From: an uncultured Saprospiraceae bacterium
Lineage (GTDB): Bacteria; Bacteroidota; Bacteroidia; Chitinophagales; Saprospiraceae
Length of the DNA stretch: 53,086 nt
Reading direction: 5' to 3'
Assembly: GCA_937922815.1 (NCBI GenBank)
Contig: CALAJP010000150.1
Span: 1-53,086, forward strand
Shown here piece by piece: positions 42,242 through 50,995 of the stretch (position 1 is its first letter; the number at the start of each line of letters is the position of its first letter). The notes beneath the pieces were generated by a model. The model was not told where the DNA came from. It saw only the letters and a program-made list of their open reading frames with translations, and made no database searches. Position numbers and translations under genes: made by a program.

Positions 42242-43072
42242 ATGCTAAATATAGGAGAGTTTAACGAATTAGAAATACTGAGAGCCACTGATTTTGGTTG
42301 GTATTTGGGAAGTGAAGACGAAGACGTTTTATTACCGTTGAAATATGGTAATGAAAACCTAAAGATTGGAGACTTAATTAATGTTTTTGTATATAAAGAT
42401 AATGAAGGCAGACCGATAAGTACAACGCTTACTCCTAAGTTATGTATCCATCAATTTGCATTGCTAAGCTGTCGTTCTACAACCAATAAAGGTTCGTTTA
42501 TGGATATGGGACTATCGAAAGATTTGTTCGTTCCTTTCAATGAACAAGACATGAAAATCCAAGAAGGTTCGCAGCACATTATTATTATGTTATATGATTA
42601 CGAAACAGATAGACTTTACGGTTCCGCCAAGTATGATAACTTTCTTTCTAATGAAGAATTATCTGTCGAAGAAGCCGAAAAAGTTGATTTGTTGATAGCT
42701 CGCCACACCGATTTAGGACGAGTTTGTATTATCAATAACCAACATTTGGGCTTGATTTTCAAATCCGACATTAGAGAACAGCTAAAAGTAGGACAGAAAA
42801 AAGAAGGTTTTATTCATAGAATTAGAGAAGATAACAAAATCGATGTACGCCTTAGTGAATCAGGGTATAGAAACTTCATCAACCCTATGGCAGACAGAGT
42901 AATGAAAGCAGTAGAAAGAAACGGTGGGGTGTTGAGCTTAGGAGATAAATCATCTCCTGAAGATATTTACGAAGCATTGAAAATGAGCAAAAAACAGTAT
43001 AAGCAAACCATAGGACTGTTATATAAAAAGCGTTTGATTACAGTCGGTAAATTTGAAATTAAGAAGATTTAA
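42242..43072 (+). CDS. cvfB: CvfB-like S1-domain RNA-binding protein
   Basis: A 276-residue protein with three OB/S1-type beta domains and a winged-helix tail (EDIYEALKMSKKQYKQTIGLLYKKRLI). N-terminal block MLNIGEFNELEILRATDFGWYLG, and a second domain start SCRSTTNKGSFMDMGLSKDLFVPF. This is the CvfB/YitL order. I chose ATG 42242 because the longer frame overlaps the channel gene and adds non-homologous residues. CvfB binds RNA and affects virulence regulation in Staphylococcus; the role here is unknown. The next gene follows after six bases. Confidence 0.85.
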   Translation: MLNIGEFNELEILRATDFGWYLGSEDEDVLLPLKYGNENLKIGDLINVFVYKDNEGRPISTTLTPKLCIHQFALLSCRSTTNKGSFMDMGLSKDLFVPFNEQDMKIQEGSQHIIIMLYDYETDRLYGSAKYDNFLSNEELSVEEAEKVDLLIARHTDLGRVCIINNQHLGLIFKSDIREQLKVGQKKEGFIHRIREDNKIDVRLSESGYRNFINPMADRVMKAVERNGGVLSLGDKSSPEDIYEALKMSKKQYKQTIGLLYKKRLITVGKFEIKKI

Positions 43073-43078
43073 GATAAG

Positions 43079-43483
43079 ATGAAAAAAGATATACAGGAAC
43101 GACAAATTGAAAATTTTTGTGTAGCTATTGTTCCTCCCGATGATAATATTGAAGCTTCTATGTGGGATTGTTATGTAATTAATACTTCCGAAAATCAATT
43201 AGAAGGTATGATGGTTGTATCGGAAGGTTTTGGTTCTAGAGATGGCAAACAAGTAGAAACCAATAAATTTAGACGATTTCATAACGAGGTAAATCCACTT
43301 ACGGCTATCAAAGTAGAGCCTATTCCGAAGGAATATTTTGACTTATTTCATCAATTTTGGGTGTCTTTTCGTTTTGATGGCTATATGTATGACCGTAAAT
43401 TTTTGTTTGCTCCCGGCAGTATGGACGAACTCAATTTTACCAATATTCCTATTCTTAACAAAAGAGGAGTAATGATTTCTTAA
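43079..43483 (+). CDS. Conserved small protein of unknown function
   Basis: A 134-residue soluble protein with alternating strands and helices: ENFCVAIVPPDDN, WDCYVINTSENQLEGMMVVSEGFGS, FWVSFRFDGYMYDRKFLFAPGSM. It contains no signal or membrane segment. It is the second gene after cvfB (six-base gap), so translation or RNA handling is a possible context. Relatives have sometimes been labelled as a phenylalanyl-tRNA synthetase subunit; the length and sequence do not support that. I do not recognise a function. Confidence 0.65.
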   Translation: MKKDIQERQIENFCVAIVPPDDNIEASMWDCYVINTSENQLEGMMVVSEGFGSRDGKQVETNKFRRFHNEVNPLTAIKVEPIPKEYFDLFHQFWVSFRFDGYMYDRKFLFAPGSMDELNFTNIPILNKRGVMIS

Positions 43484-43500
43484 TTTGAATAGACTCATTT

Positions 43501-43577
43501 GACGTTATTAGGGATTGGATTGTATGTGAGAAAAAATAGAAATTTTTAATCTATATAAATTCATTCGTAATAACGTC
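43501..43577. repeat. Inverted-repeat element, dispersed repeat copy A
   Basis: Perfect 10-bp terminal inverted repeats (GACGTTATTA at 43501-43510, TAATAACGTC at 43568-43577) enclose 57 bases. The left part (43508-43553) is similar to 16994-17039. It lies between the CvfB-linked gene and tilS. Confidence 0.5.
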
Positions 43578-43607
43578 TATTATTTCAATTCGTATTTCTA
43601 TCCACTG

Positions 43608-44942
43608 ATGAATATTGAAAACATCATCGAAAAAGTGAAAAAAGACTTCGTTCGACAGACTCAAAATAAGTTGGACGCAAGTGTTTTGTGTGCGGTCAGC
43701 GGCGGCCCCGATTCTATGTTTTTGGCTTCTATCCTTTCTTCTTTTTGTGAAATTGTAGTTGCCAGTTGTGATTTTCAATTGCGTAATGAAAGTAAATCAG
43801 AAATCGAATTGATTGAAAATTGGTGCGAAGAAAATAATGTAAGATTCTTGAAAATTGCATTCGAAACTGAAGATTATGCTTTAGCCAATAAAATTTCTAT
43901 TCAAGAAGGAGCACGCAAACTAAGATATAATTGGTTTGAAAAACAAAGAATAGAATTAGACTTGGACTTTATTGCAACTGGACATCATCAATTAGATAAT
44001 GTAGAAACGGTACTTTGGAATATCATGCGAGGTACTGGAATAAAAGGAGCAGGCGGAATTCCTGCAAAAAGAGAAAAAATTATTCGCCCTATTCTAAATA
44101 TTAGCAAAAAGGAAATTGAATATTATTTAGAATCTAAAAAAATTCCGTTCTGTATTGATAAAACTAATTTGATTTCTAAATATAGCCGTAATGCCATTCG
44201 ATTAAAGGTTTTACCATTATTGGATGAAATTAAAGAAGAATCGACTTCTAATATCGTCGCTTTTGCACAACGTTGCAATGAAAGTAATGCCATTATAGAG
44301 AATCAAGCCAAATGGTATTGGGATAAATATGTTAAGGATGAAAATCCATTTACGGTAATTGATATTGAGGCTAGTTTTTTTATAAATGCTACATTTTGGT
44401 ATTATTTATTAAAAAGATTCGGTGTAAATACAGACCAATCTAAGCAGTTTTATCAATCGAAAAATAACTTAATCGAAACGGCTACGCACTCCATTCAACA
44501 ACATGGTGGAAGAATTATAATTATAGATAATTTAAAGAAAAAACGCTTGCTAAATGGAAAGGTCGAACTAATTATTTTAGCAAATTCAACGACACCAATT
44601 GGTATTTGGGGGCAATTAGAAATTCAGTATAAAGAAGATTTTAGGCTAAGTGAATTAATGCCAAATGACTTTACATTGCCTATCTCATTAGAAGGACAAA
44701 CTTTAGTGATAAGAAATCGTCAAAATGGGGATCGAATGAATATGTTTGGGAATATAAATAGGACAACAAAGCTTAAAAAAATATTTATTGACAACCATAT
44801 TAGCAATCTCGAAAAAAATTGCACTCCTATTTTTGAAGTTAATTCGAAAATTGTAGCTGTGGGTGATCTGAAAAAAAGCGAAATTACTCGAATAGAAGAG
44901 GGGAAACCTTGTTTTGTAATAAGGTGGATAAAAGCGAAATAA
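43608..44942 (+). CDS. tilS: tRNA(Ile)-lysidine synthase TilS
   Basis: TilS adds lysine to C34 of the CAU-anticodon tRNA(Ile) using ATP, so it is essential. The PP-loop SGGPDS lies at residues 31-36; GHHQLDNVETVLWNIMRGTGIKG (about 126-148) is the family block, followed by RPILNISKKEIEYY. The C-terminal TilS domain includes NGDRMNMFG (about 369) and DNHISNLEKN. Full length (444). It follows the inverted-repeat element by 30 bases. Bacteroidota usually have one copy. Confidence 0.95.
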   Translation: MNIENIIEKVKKDFVRQTQNKLDASVLCAVSGGPDSMFLASILSSFCEIVVASCDFQLRNESKSEIELIENWCEENNVRFLKIAFETEDYALANKISIQEGARKLRYNWFEKQRIELDLDFIATGHHQLDNVETVLWNIMRGTGIKGAGGIPAKREKIIRPILNISKKEIEYYLESKKIPFCIDKTNLISKYSRNAIRLKVLPLLDEIKEESTSNIVAFAQRCNESNAIIENQAKWYWDKYVKDENPFTVIDIEASFFINATFWYYLLKRFGVNTDQSKQFYQSKNNLIETATHSIQQHGGRIIIIDNLKKKRLLNGKVELIILANSTTPIGIWGQLEIQYKEDFRLSELMPNDFTLPISLEGQTLVIRNRQNGDRMNMFGNINRTTKLKKIFIDNHISNLEKNCTPIFEVNSKIVAVGDLKKSEITRIEEGKPCFVIRWIKAK

Positions 44943-45071
44943 GACTAAAGAATAATGTGGTTTTTGAAAATTTAATATGAAACTTACTTACCTTTTAAAT
45001 TGGAATAAAGAAGTTAAATGTTTTCCTTTGCAGATATTATTTTCTTTTCTCATAAAAACCCAACATAAATT

Positions 45072-45659
45072 ATGAAACATCAAGTTTTATCTGAAAAATA
45101 CGGCAAATGGATTGTAGAATATACATCTGATAAATGCAAAAAGCCCATCTTTTTTGTTTGGTTGACCGATACTTCTGATAATAATCAAGATAAACTTATC
45201 GTCAATAAAAAAGGTAAAATTGTTGCTACTAAATCTATAGGTAAAACATTAAAAGTAGTTCAAAAGTTATCTTCTTTACCTGATGCTAAAAGTACTCAGA
45301 AATGGATTAAGAAAAGCCGAGCTTTAGACCACCTAAGTAGTAATGTGGTAAGTATCAAAAAGTTAGAAAAGAAGATTGAAAGCAGTGAATTAACAGCTCT
45401 GGAAATAGAACAATTGGTTGACTTTTTAAGCCTTTTCGGTGATTACGAAACACAAATGGGCGTTAAAGAAGACAAATTAGTATCTCAAAAAGGCACTTTA
45501 GCAGCATTGGGAGAATATTATTACAATCAAATATTTTGGCCTTCTTTGAACGAAGAAAAAAAGCACAAACCTGCTAAATTTAAAATCAACCCGAAAAAAT
45601 TAGCGGCTGATTTCAAAAATGCAAGAAAGTCTTTTGAAAAGTGTTTAGTTATTAAATAA
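45072..45659 (+). CDS. Unknown protein, 195 residues
   Basis: A soluble, charged protein with an N-terminal beta part (KYGKWIVEYTSDKCKKPIFFVWL) and a helical, lysine-rich C-terminal half (ALEIEQLVDFLSLFGDYETQ, FKINPKKLAADFKNAR). No signal peptide. The domain style recalls small immunity-like or hypothetical proteins of Bacteroidota, but I do not recognise it. It is monocistronic with a strong terminator 18 bases after the stop. Confidence 0.6.
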   Translation: MKHQVLSEKYGKWIVEYTSDKCKKPIFFVWLTDTSDNNQDKLIVNKKGKIVATKSIGKTLKVVQKLSSLPDAKSTQKWIKKSRALDHLSSNVVSIKKLEKKIESSELTALEIEQLVDFLSLFGDYETQMGVKEDKLVSQKGTLAALGEYYYNQIFWPSLNEEKKHKPAKFKINPKKLAADFKNARKSFEKCLVIK

Positions 45660-45677
45660 CACGTAGTTTATCATACC

Positions 45678-45713
45678 AAAGAGAGAACATTTTACGAAAA
45701 GTGTTCTCTCTTT
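45678..45713 (+). terminator. Terminator after the 195-residue gene
   Basis: AAAGAGAGAACA (45678-45689) pairs with TGTTCTCTCTTT (45702-45713); the stem extends inward almost to a small loop. Confidence 0.85.
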
Positions 45714-45749
45714 CTGTGTCAGATATATTTAAAAATTAATTCCATTTTT

Positions 45750-46238
45750 ATGATACACTTAATCGTTGGCAATACGGGAGCGGGAAAAACAACCTATGCT
45801 AAGAACCTTAAAAATAAAAATCAAGGAGTTGTTTTTTCAATAGATGAATGGAATAATACGCTTTTTATGCCCGATAAGACTGCAGAAGATGGGGTGGATT
45901 GGTTTTTGGAGCGAATCGAAAGAGCGGAACTTATGATTTGTAATTTACTTATTCAGTTAGAAAATTCAGGTACTGACAGTATTCTTGATCTAGGATTTTC
46001 GAAGGTTAGCCACCGTCTCAAGTTTGTTAATTTTGCAAAACAAAACAACTTCACGTTTCAATTCCATTATTTAGATATTCCTAAAGACCTTAGATGGAAT
46101 CGTGTTATGAAAAGAAACACCGAAAAGGGAGAGACTTATCAATTTGAAGTAACACAAGAAAACTTAGTATTTATGGAACGTTGGTTCGAAATTCCGACGC
46201 CAAAAGAATTGAAAGGAGCTGTAATTATCAAAGAATAA
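45750..46238 (+). CDS. P-loop ATPase/kinase of AAA or zeta-like type
   Basis: A 162-residue nucleotide-binding protein. Walker A GNTGAGKTT (residues 7-15); an aspartate at FSIDEWN (about 33) in the position of a substrate or Mg2+ residue; Walker B-like DSILDLGF (about 75). RWNRVMKRNTEKG (about 112) provides the arginine region. Such small kinases (gluconate-kinase/zeta-toxin/polynucleotide-kinase fold) phosphorylate diverse small molecules or nucleotides. No antitoxin-like partner is adjacent, so a toxin role is unsupported. Confidence 0.75.
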   Translation: MIHLIVGNTGAGKTTYAKNLKNKNQGVVFSIDEWNNTLFMPDKTAEDGVDWFLERIERAELMICNLLIQLENSGTDSILDLGFSKVSHRLKFVNFAKQNNFTFQFHYLDIPKDLRWNRVMKRNTEKGETYQFEVTQENLVFMERWFEIPTPKELKGAVIIKE

Positions 46239-46268
46239 TATATTTTTAAATAACCTGTTTGTATTAAA

Positions 46269-47411
46269 ATGAATTATACACCTGAAAGAATTAAAATAGG
46301 GGAGGGGAAAATTAGTGGTTTATTTGCTATTTTTTTTGCATCACTTTCATTTTTAGCGTTATTATGTTTTCGATTTCCAGAGCAATTAACAACACCTGAT
46401 TTAAGAGCTGCTTATAGCGGAGAATTGGCGGGGAAATTACTTTTTTGTGGGATTATTGCCTCATTTATTTTTGCATTGGCGAGTTTTTTAATTAGTAAGA
46501 AAAAAAGGTATGCCGTTATAGCCTTGATTATTGCCTGTTTGACAATTGTTTTAGGCGGGTTTAATGTCGAAGGGCAAGCCGTAGATAAAGTAAATTGGAG
46601 TTTGGGCTTAGATTGGTTGGTCTTAGATTTATTATTAATGGCGGTTCTTTTTGTGCCAATAGAATTGGTCTTTCCACAGAATATAGACCAAACTAAGTTT
46701 CATGATGAATGGCGAACAGATTTTGTTTATTTTATTATATCTCATTTATTTATTCAATTTTTTGGTGTTGTTACTAAAAAGCCAGCGGAAGCTTTTTTTG
46801 GATGGATGGAATTAAGTGCTTTACGAGATTGGATAGAGGGTTTACCTTTTGTAGTAGAGCTCTTTTTTGCATTAGTACTTACGGATGTTTTTCAGTATTG
46901 GGCACATCGTATTTTTCATTCACATCATTTTTTATGGCGGTTTCACGCGGTGCACCATTCTACCAAAACAATGGATTGGTTAGCAGGTTCAAGGACACAT
47001 TTTGTAGATATTTTTGTTACGCGTTCTATGTCTTATATGCCGTTGTATATATTAGGTTTTTCTACTATTACATTTAATACGTATATTGTTTTTATTGCGA
47101 TTCATGCCGTTTTGATTCATGCGAATACGAGTATCAATTTTGGGGTTTTGAAATATATAATTACCACTCCTCAATATCATCATTGGCATCATTGCGAAGA
47201 CCCTAAACACTATGGTAAAAACTTCGCGGTGGTATTTCCTTTTATTGATATGATATTTGGGACATTTTATTTACCAGGAAAGGTATGGCCAAAAAGAACA
47301 GGATTAGCTGAGGCGTCTTTTCCTAAAGGTTTTATTCGTCAAACAATTTATCCGTTTCGTACAAATCCATTTAAAAACTTATTAAAGGAGGACGAAAAGA
47401 GCAAACGTTAG
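46269..47411 (+). CDS. Sterol desaturase/fatty-acid hydroxylase-family membrane enzyme
   Basis: A 380-residue membrane protein. Four helices in the first 140 residues form an extra N-terminal region. The catalytic part carries the three histidine boxes of the di-iron family: HRIFHSHHFLWRFHAVHH (about residues 213-230) and YHHWHH (about 299-304). WAHRIFHS and AVHHS are invariant in the family. The family hydroxylates or desaturates lipids, for example ether lipids, carotenoids or sterol-like compounds; the substrate here is not known. It follows the P-loop kinase gene by 30 bases. Confidence 0.9.
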   Translation: MNYTPERIKIGEGKISGLFAIFFASLSFLALLCFRFPEQLTTPDLRAAYSGELAGKLLFCGIIASFIFALASFLISKKKRYAVIALIIACLTIVLGGFNVEGQAVDKVNWSLGLDWLVLDLLLMAVLFVPIELVFPQNIDQTKFHDEWRTDFVYFIISHLFIQFFGVVTKKPAEAFFGWMELSALRDWIEGLPFVVELFFALVLTDVFQYWAHRIFHSHHFLWRFHAVHHSTKTMDWLAGSRTHFVDIFVTRSMSYMPLYILGFSTITFNTYIVFIAIHAVLIHANTSINFGVLKYIITTPQYHHWHHCEDPKHYGKNFAVVFPFIDMIFGTFYLPGKVWPKRTGLAEASFPKGFIRQTIYPFRTNPFKNLLKEDEKSKR

Positions 47412-47985
47412 AGGAGAGGGAATATAAAAAGCCCTTTCTACATAAAAGAAGAAAGAGCCATATATGGTTTTTTATAAGTGGGTTTAAAGAAATTCAGAAT
47501 TGAATAGGTAATGGTGTTCTTAAAGTGGTCTTTTCGCATGCTAAGTTTTCATAGGAGTTTCTGTCCACCAATATGTTACTCATATACTTGAATACAAATA
47601 AACTATTACTGCTTACTTTTTCTATGAGTATAATTTCAATAAAAGAAAATATATAAAACCCAATTATATTATAAGTAATGATTGCGAGAAACGAATATAA
47701 TTAAAATAAGCTCGTTTTTATAAATTTTTAACCATTTTTGTCTATTATCAGCATGATATAGCGTTTTAATTGTTATTGTTTATGACATTAGATGGAGAAA
47801 TTAATATTTTTAATTTTGTCTTCGTTAAAAGGCATTATTATTAATGCACATCTTTAGTTCAATCCCCTATTTTTGAGATTGAAAACATTGCTCCCCCCTT
47901 TAAATAATCAAGATTAAGGAAATAAAGAAACAAGAAATCATGACAGAAATACCGCATTGTTTTTGAATGGCAACAAGCCCTATTC
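47412..47985. other. Gap after the hydroxylase gene
   Basis: 574 bases, AT-rich. A terminator-like structure (47431-47476) follows the hydroxylase gene. A -7 box (TATTTTTG, 47868-47875) has no gene after it within the gap, so a small RNA from here is possible but unsupported. Confidence 0.4.
47431..47476 (+). terminator. Terminator-like hairpins after the hydroxylase gene
   Basis: GCCCTTTCT pairs with AGAAAGAGC (one mismatch), followed by the palindrome CCATATATGG and TTTTTT. Confidence 0.6.
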
Positions 47986-48573
47986 CTAAAAGAAAATTTT
48001 ACTTTTCTTAATCTTTAATTTCTTTTCTGCTTCGAGTTGTTTTATACTTCGAATAACAGTTTCAACTCTCAAACCCGTTAAATTTGCAATCGTTTGGCGT
48101 GAAATTTTGACTTCTATTTCTGTTGAATTATCAGTATTTTCTTTAAGCACTTTTAATAACGTAAGAATACGGTGTTCGGCATTATAACTTTTAACTTCTT
48201 TGGATAGAATAGCTTTAAAACGGAGTCTTTTTGATAAAATTGAGAGCATTTCAATACTAATCTCAGGATGTTCTTGCAATAACAACAAAAACCTATCTTT
48301 AGACAGACGAATCAAAACTACCTCCGTTATCGCTTCTCCGTTAGCAGGGTAATCAAAATTACCCAAAATAGCGGGTTCTCCAAAACTCTGACCTTCTGAA
48401 AATAGTCCTTGAATCGTTTCATTTCCATTATCATCATAATTGTTCATTTTCATTTCTCCAGAAATAATTTGATAATAGAAATTGGCAGAATCACCTTCTT
48501 GAAAAAGCATTTCTTTTTTTGAAATTTTCTTTTCAGATGCTCCATAATTCTTTAATAAATCAACATTTATCAT
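47986..48573 (-). CDS. Crp/Fnr-family transcriptional regulator
   Basis: A 195-residue regulator. Cyclic-nucleotide-binding fold at residues 20-130 (LFQEGDSANFYYQIISGEMKM, SFGEPAILGNFDYPANGEA) and a C-terminal winged helix (ISRQTIANLTGLRVETVIRSIKQLE, about 158-182). It has no N-terminal cysteines, so it is not an oxygen-sensing Fe-S Fnr; a haem or NO link is possible in this context but not visible. It is divergent from a membrane protein and haemoglobin gene pair, with a perfect dyad operator-like site 4 bases upstream of its start codon. Confidence 0.92.
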   Translation of the reverse strand: MINVDLLKNYGASEKKISKKEMLFQEGDSANFYYQIISGEMKMNNYDDNGNETIQGLFSEGQSFGEPAILGNFDYPANGEAITEVVLIRLSKDRFLLLLQEHPEISIEMLSILSKRLRFKAILSKEVKSYNAEHRILTLLKVLKENTDNSTEIEVKISRQTIANLTGLRVETVIRSIKQLEAEKKLKIKKSKIFF

Positions 48574-48576
48574 GGC

Positions 48577-48594
48577 TTATGATTTAGGTCATAA
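48577..48594. promoter_or_regulatory. Crp/Fnr-type operator
   Basis: TTATGA-TTTAGG-TCATAA: a perfect 6+6 dyad with a 6-base spacer, the geometry of Crp/Fnr sites (TGTGA-N6-TCACA). Its centre is about 41-43 bases upstream of the inferred start site of the plus-strand gene, and it overlaps the leader of the regulator's own gene. Confidence 0.7.
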
Positions 48595-48615
48595 ATAGTA
48601 GATACTGCTTCGCTC

Positions 48616-48623
48616 TACCTTTG
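48616..48623 (+). promoter_or_regulatory. -7 promoter box (TACCTTTG)
   Basis: An exact TAnnTTTG match with no TTG -33 box; the Crp/Fnr dyad takes that place. It sits 29 bases before the ATG at 48652. Confidence 0.65.
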
Positions 48624-48651
48624 TACTATTCTTAAAATAAAAATACAAGTT

Positions 48652-48996
48652 ATGGTTCAAAGTACAAATATTAAAGTTATCACTAAAAAAGATAAAACTT
48701 CGATTAGTTTAAAAGAAAAGTATTTGAACTTTTGTGATGAACAGCTCAAAAACAGAATGTTATGGTATTTGGTACCACTTATTTCGTTGACGACTACTAT
48801 TATGCCCATTTCTATTATAGCGATGTCTTATTTTGAAGGATATTTAGCTTTTATTGGGCTCAGTATGTTCTTATTTTTTGGAAATATAATTTTTAATATC
48901 GCCCAACTTCATACCCGTTATACCATTAGTATTTATTTACTGTCAGTCATTATTCATTTTATTATTCCGATATTATACTTTTTATTCTCGTTTTAA
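48652..48996 (+). CDS. Small membrane protein upstream of haemoglobin
   Basis: A 114-residue protein with a charged N-terminal 35 residues and three predicted membrane helices (about 38-58, 62-82 and 91-113). The family is not recognised. It lies 24 bases before the truncated haemoglobin gene and shares the promoter with the Crp/Fnr dyad, so a role in nitrosative or oxygen stress beside the globin is a reasonable inference. Confidence 0.7.
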   Translation: MVQSTNIKVITKKDKTSISLKEKYLNFCDEQLKNRMLWYLVPLISLTTTIMPISIIAMSYFEGYLAFIGLSMFLFFGNIIFNIAQLHTRYTISIYLLSVIIHFIIPILYFLFSF

Positions 48997-49020
48997 GCTA
49001 ATTTTATAAAAACGATACTT

Positions 49021-49416
49021 ATGCAAGATGATATAAGAGATATTGATGACATTAAATTATTTGTGGATGAATTTTATGCAAAAGTCCAAACCGATGAACT
49101 ATTAGCACCTATTTTTGGTAGTAAAATAGAAGATGGAGAATGGGAAAAGCATCTTAATAAAATGTATTCTTTCTGGGAAACGGTACTTTTTCATAAACAA
49201 TCTTACAAAGGAAGTCCGTTTATGAAGCATTACAATTTACCCATTGAATCAAAACATTTCAATCAATGGGTAGCGTTATTCAGTCAAACAATTGATGAAA
49301 ACTTTAGGGGTGAAAAAGCTGTTGAAACCAAAGGTAGAGCAGCTAAAATGGCATTAATGTTCGAATCAAAAATGAATTATTATAATACCAACCCCAATGC
49401 AAAACCAATTGTTTGA
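49021..49416 (+). CDS. Group III truncated haemoglobin
   Basis: A 131-residue haem protein with the two-over-two helical globin fold. FVDEFYAKVQTDELLAPIF (residues 11-29) gives the B helix, KMYSFWETVLFHKQSYKGSPFMKH (about 47-70) covers the E/F region with the proximal His in the FMKHYNLPIE segment, and HFNQWVALFSQTIDENF (about 80-96) forms the G helix. Group III globins bind O2, NO or CO, and are linked to NO detoxification or microaerobic life. It is transcribed with the membrane protein gene and faces a Crp/Fnr regulator. Confidence 0.9.
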   Translation: MQDDIRDIDDIKLFVDEFYAKVQTDELLAPIFGSKIEDGEWEKHLNKMYSFWETVLFHKQSYKGSPFMKHYNLPIESKHFNQWVALFSQTIDENFRGEKAVETKGRAAKMALMFESKMNYYNTNPNAKPIV

Positions 49417-49435
49417 CATGGTTTTTTTTGAAAAA

Positions 49436-50812
49436 TTAGGATAAAAACTCCTTATAAAAAGCGATAGGAATCAATCCAGTCCAACCACAGAAATCATATT
49501 TTGCAGGCATTCCGTAGGATACTAAATCAGGAGCATAATTTTCCCAAAAAGTACCTGTTGCTTCGAATACCTCAGCTACATTTTTATAGGTTTTGAATGC
49601 TAAATCTTTTGCCAATTCAGGTTCGTCATATTTCATCAAACCTTTCAGAACCATGTATGATGTGGGAGCCCAAACACCACCTAACCAATAATCTCCCCAA
49701 CCTTTGTAATCGGGGTCATCGGCAGAAAGTGCAGGCAAAGGCATCTTTCTATAAAACTCATCTTCCGTAACAAGATGTTTCAAGAAATCATTAACTCTAT
49801 CTTCAGGAACCAATTCGCCTAACAAAGTCCAATACATTCCGATATGCTTTCTTTTGATAGGTTTTCCATTGGCTAAATCATAATAAGTTTTGTCATTTTC
49901 GTCCCAACATAATGTATTGACAGCCTCTTTTACTTCCTTATGGAAAGCTTCTAATTGAGGAATATCCGCTTTTTGATTAACTATCGTTGCAATTTCAATT
50001 AATTGCTTCGCAAACATGGCCATTTGAGCAGAAAAGTCCACCAATCTACCTTGTTTGTTCCACAGTCCCGACAAAGATTTCACGTATTCAGCGATGAAGA
50101 AATTTAATTTATCTTCCCCTGTTCCATTCAAATTCTTTACCTTTTCACCCAATTCATGATGTGTCAAACCGATCCCATCATTATCCCATCCTTTTGGGTA
50201 TCGAGGAATATTATCCATTCCCATACCTAAAGTATCTCCAAAGAAAAGCTTGTCTTCCCCTTGATAATTATTGACATGAAATTCAAAATTTTTCTTCAAA
50301 ATTGGATATACTTTTGCTAACCGATTTTTATCTTTTAATGTGCTGTACAATTCCAATTCTGCAAAGGCTAGCAAAGGGGGATTGATAGAAACAGGATGGT
50401 CTTTTGACCATAAAGGACGTCCATCTTTTCTATATTCACGGCAGATATACCCATCTTCTTCTATTCTATCATAAAAATTATCTAAAGCCTGTGCCACAGG
50501 TAATTCATCTAAATGATGTTTGCAAAAACAGACCATAAAACAAGTATCCCAAAGAAAAATATTATCAGAAAAGGCTGCATCAATAAATGGTTTTTTGAAG
50601 AAAGTTTCACTATCTCCACCTCTCACTTTTGATTTGGTAATTTCTAATGCCTTATCATACATTTCTTGAACGGGCAAACCAGTCAAATCTATCGTTTCAC
50701 CTTTCATTCCTTTTTCTTCTTTATTTTCTGATGTTTGGCAGCCAGTGGTGAAGCCTAAACCCAATGCTGTTCCCGCCAATCCCAAATTTTTGCTAAAATC
50801 TCTTCTGTTCAT
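49436..50812 (-). CDS. Tat-exported (alpha/alpha)6-barrel glycosidase-like lipoprotein
   Basis: A 458-residue protein. Twin-arginine signal NRRDFSKNLGLAGTALGLGF with lipobox FTTGC (Cys26), so it is folded before export and lipid-anchored. The rest is an (alpha/alpha)6 barrel of the GH63/GH37/mannosylglycerate-hydrolase type: FLWDTCFMVCF (about residue 82), SINPPLLAFAELELY, GGVWAPTSYMVLKGL (about 378) and GTFWENYAPD (about 415). Catalytic acids are probably the Asp of WDTCF and Glu of FWENY by family logic. The sugar substrate is unknown; there is no SusCD pair nearby. Confidence 0.78.
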   Translation of the reverse strand: MNRRDFSKNLGLAGTALGLGFTTGCQTSENKEEKGMKGETIDLTGLPVQEMYDKALEITKSKVRGGDSETFFKKPFIDAAFSDNIFLWDTCFMVCFCKHHLDELPVAQALDNFYDRIEEDGYICREYRKDGRPLWSKDHPVSINPPLLAFAELELYSTLKDKNRLAKVYPILKKNFEFHVNNYQGEDKLFFGDTLGMGMDNIPRYPKGWDNDGIGLTHHELGEKVKNLNGTGEDKLNFFIAEYVKSLSGLWNKQGRLVDFSAQMAMFAKQLIEIATIVNQKADIPQLEAFHKEVKEAVNTLCWDENDKTYYDLANGKPIKRKHIGMYWTLLGELVPEDRVNDFLKHLVTEDEFYRKMPLPALSADDPDYKGWGDYWLGGVWAPTSYMVLKGLMKYDEPELAKDLAFKTYKNVAEVFEATGTFWENYAPDLVSYGMPAKYDFCGWTGLIPIAFYKEFLS

Positions 50813-50971
50813 ATTTTTTGGTTATAATTTTCGTGAAAATTTTATAATTCGTTCGCCTTACCAACAAAAAAAATAATTTTACTTCAAAATACCTAATTAT
50901 ATTCTACTTATTGTAATAAAAACAATAACAATACTCTTCTTCCAGTACTTTTACTTGTCCCATAACTTCAC

Positions 50972-50979
50972 TATTTTTG
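50972..50979 (+). promoter_or_regulatory. -7 promoter box of the nrtR-like gene (TATTTTTG)
   Basis: An exact TAnnTTTG match 16 bases before the ATG. The following CGTAAAATTGACACT is the first of three similar dyad-like motifs. Confidence 0.6.
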
Positions 50980-50995
50980 CGTAAAATTGACACTA

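Noticed and set aside
43079-43483. Phenylalanyl-tRNA synthetase subunit
   Set aside because: The 134-residue protein has none of the class II synthetase motifs.
45750-46238. Zeta-type toxin of a toxin-antitoxin pair
   Set aside because: No small antitoxin gene is adjacent and the fold is shared by many ordinary small kinases.
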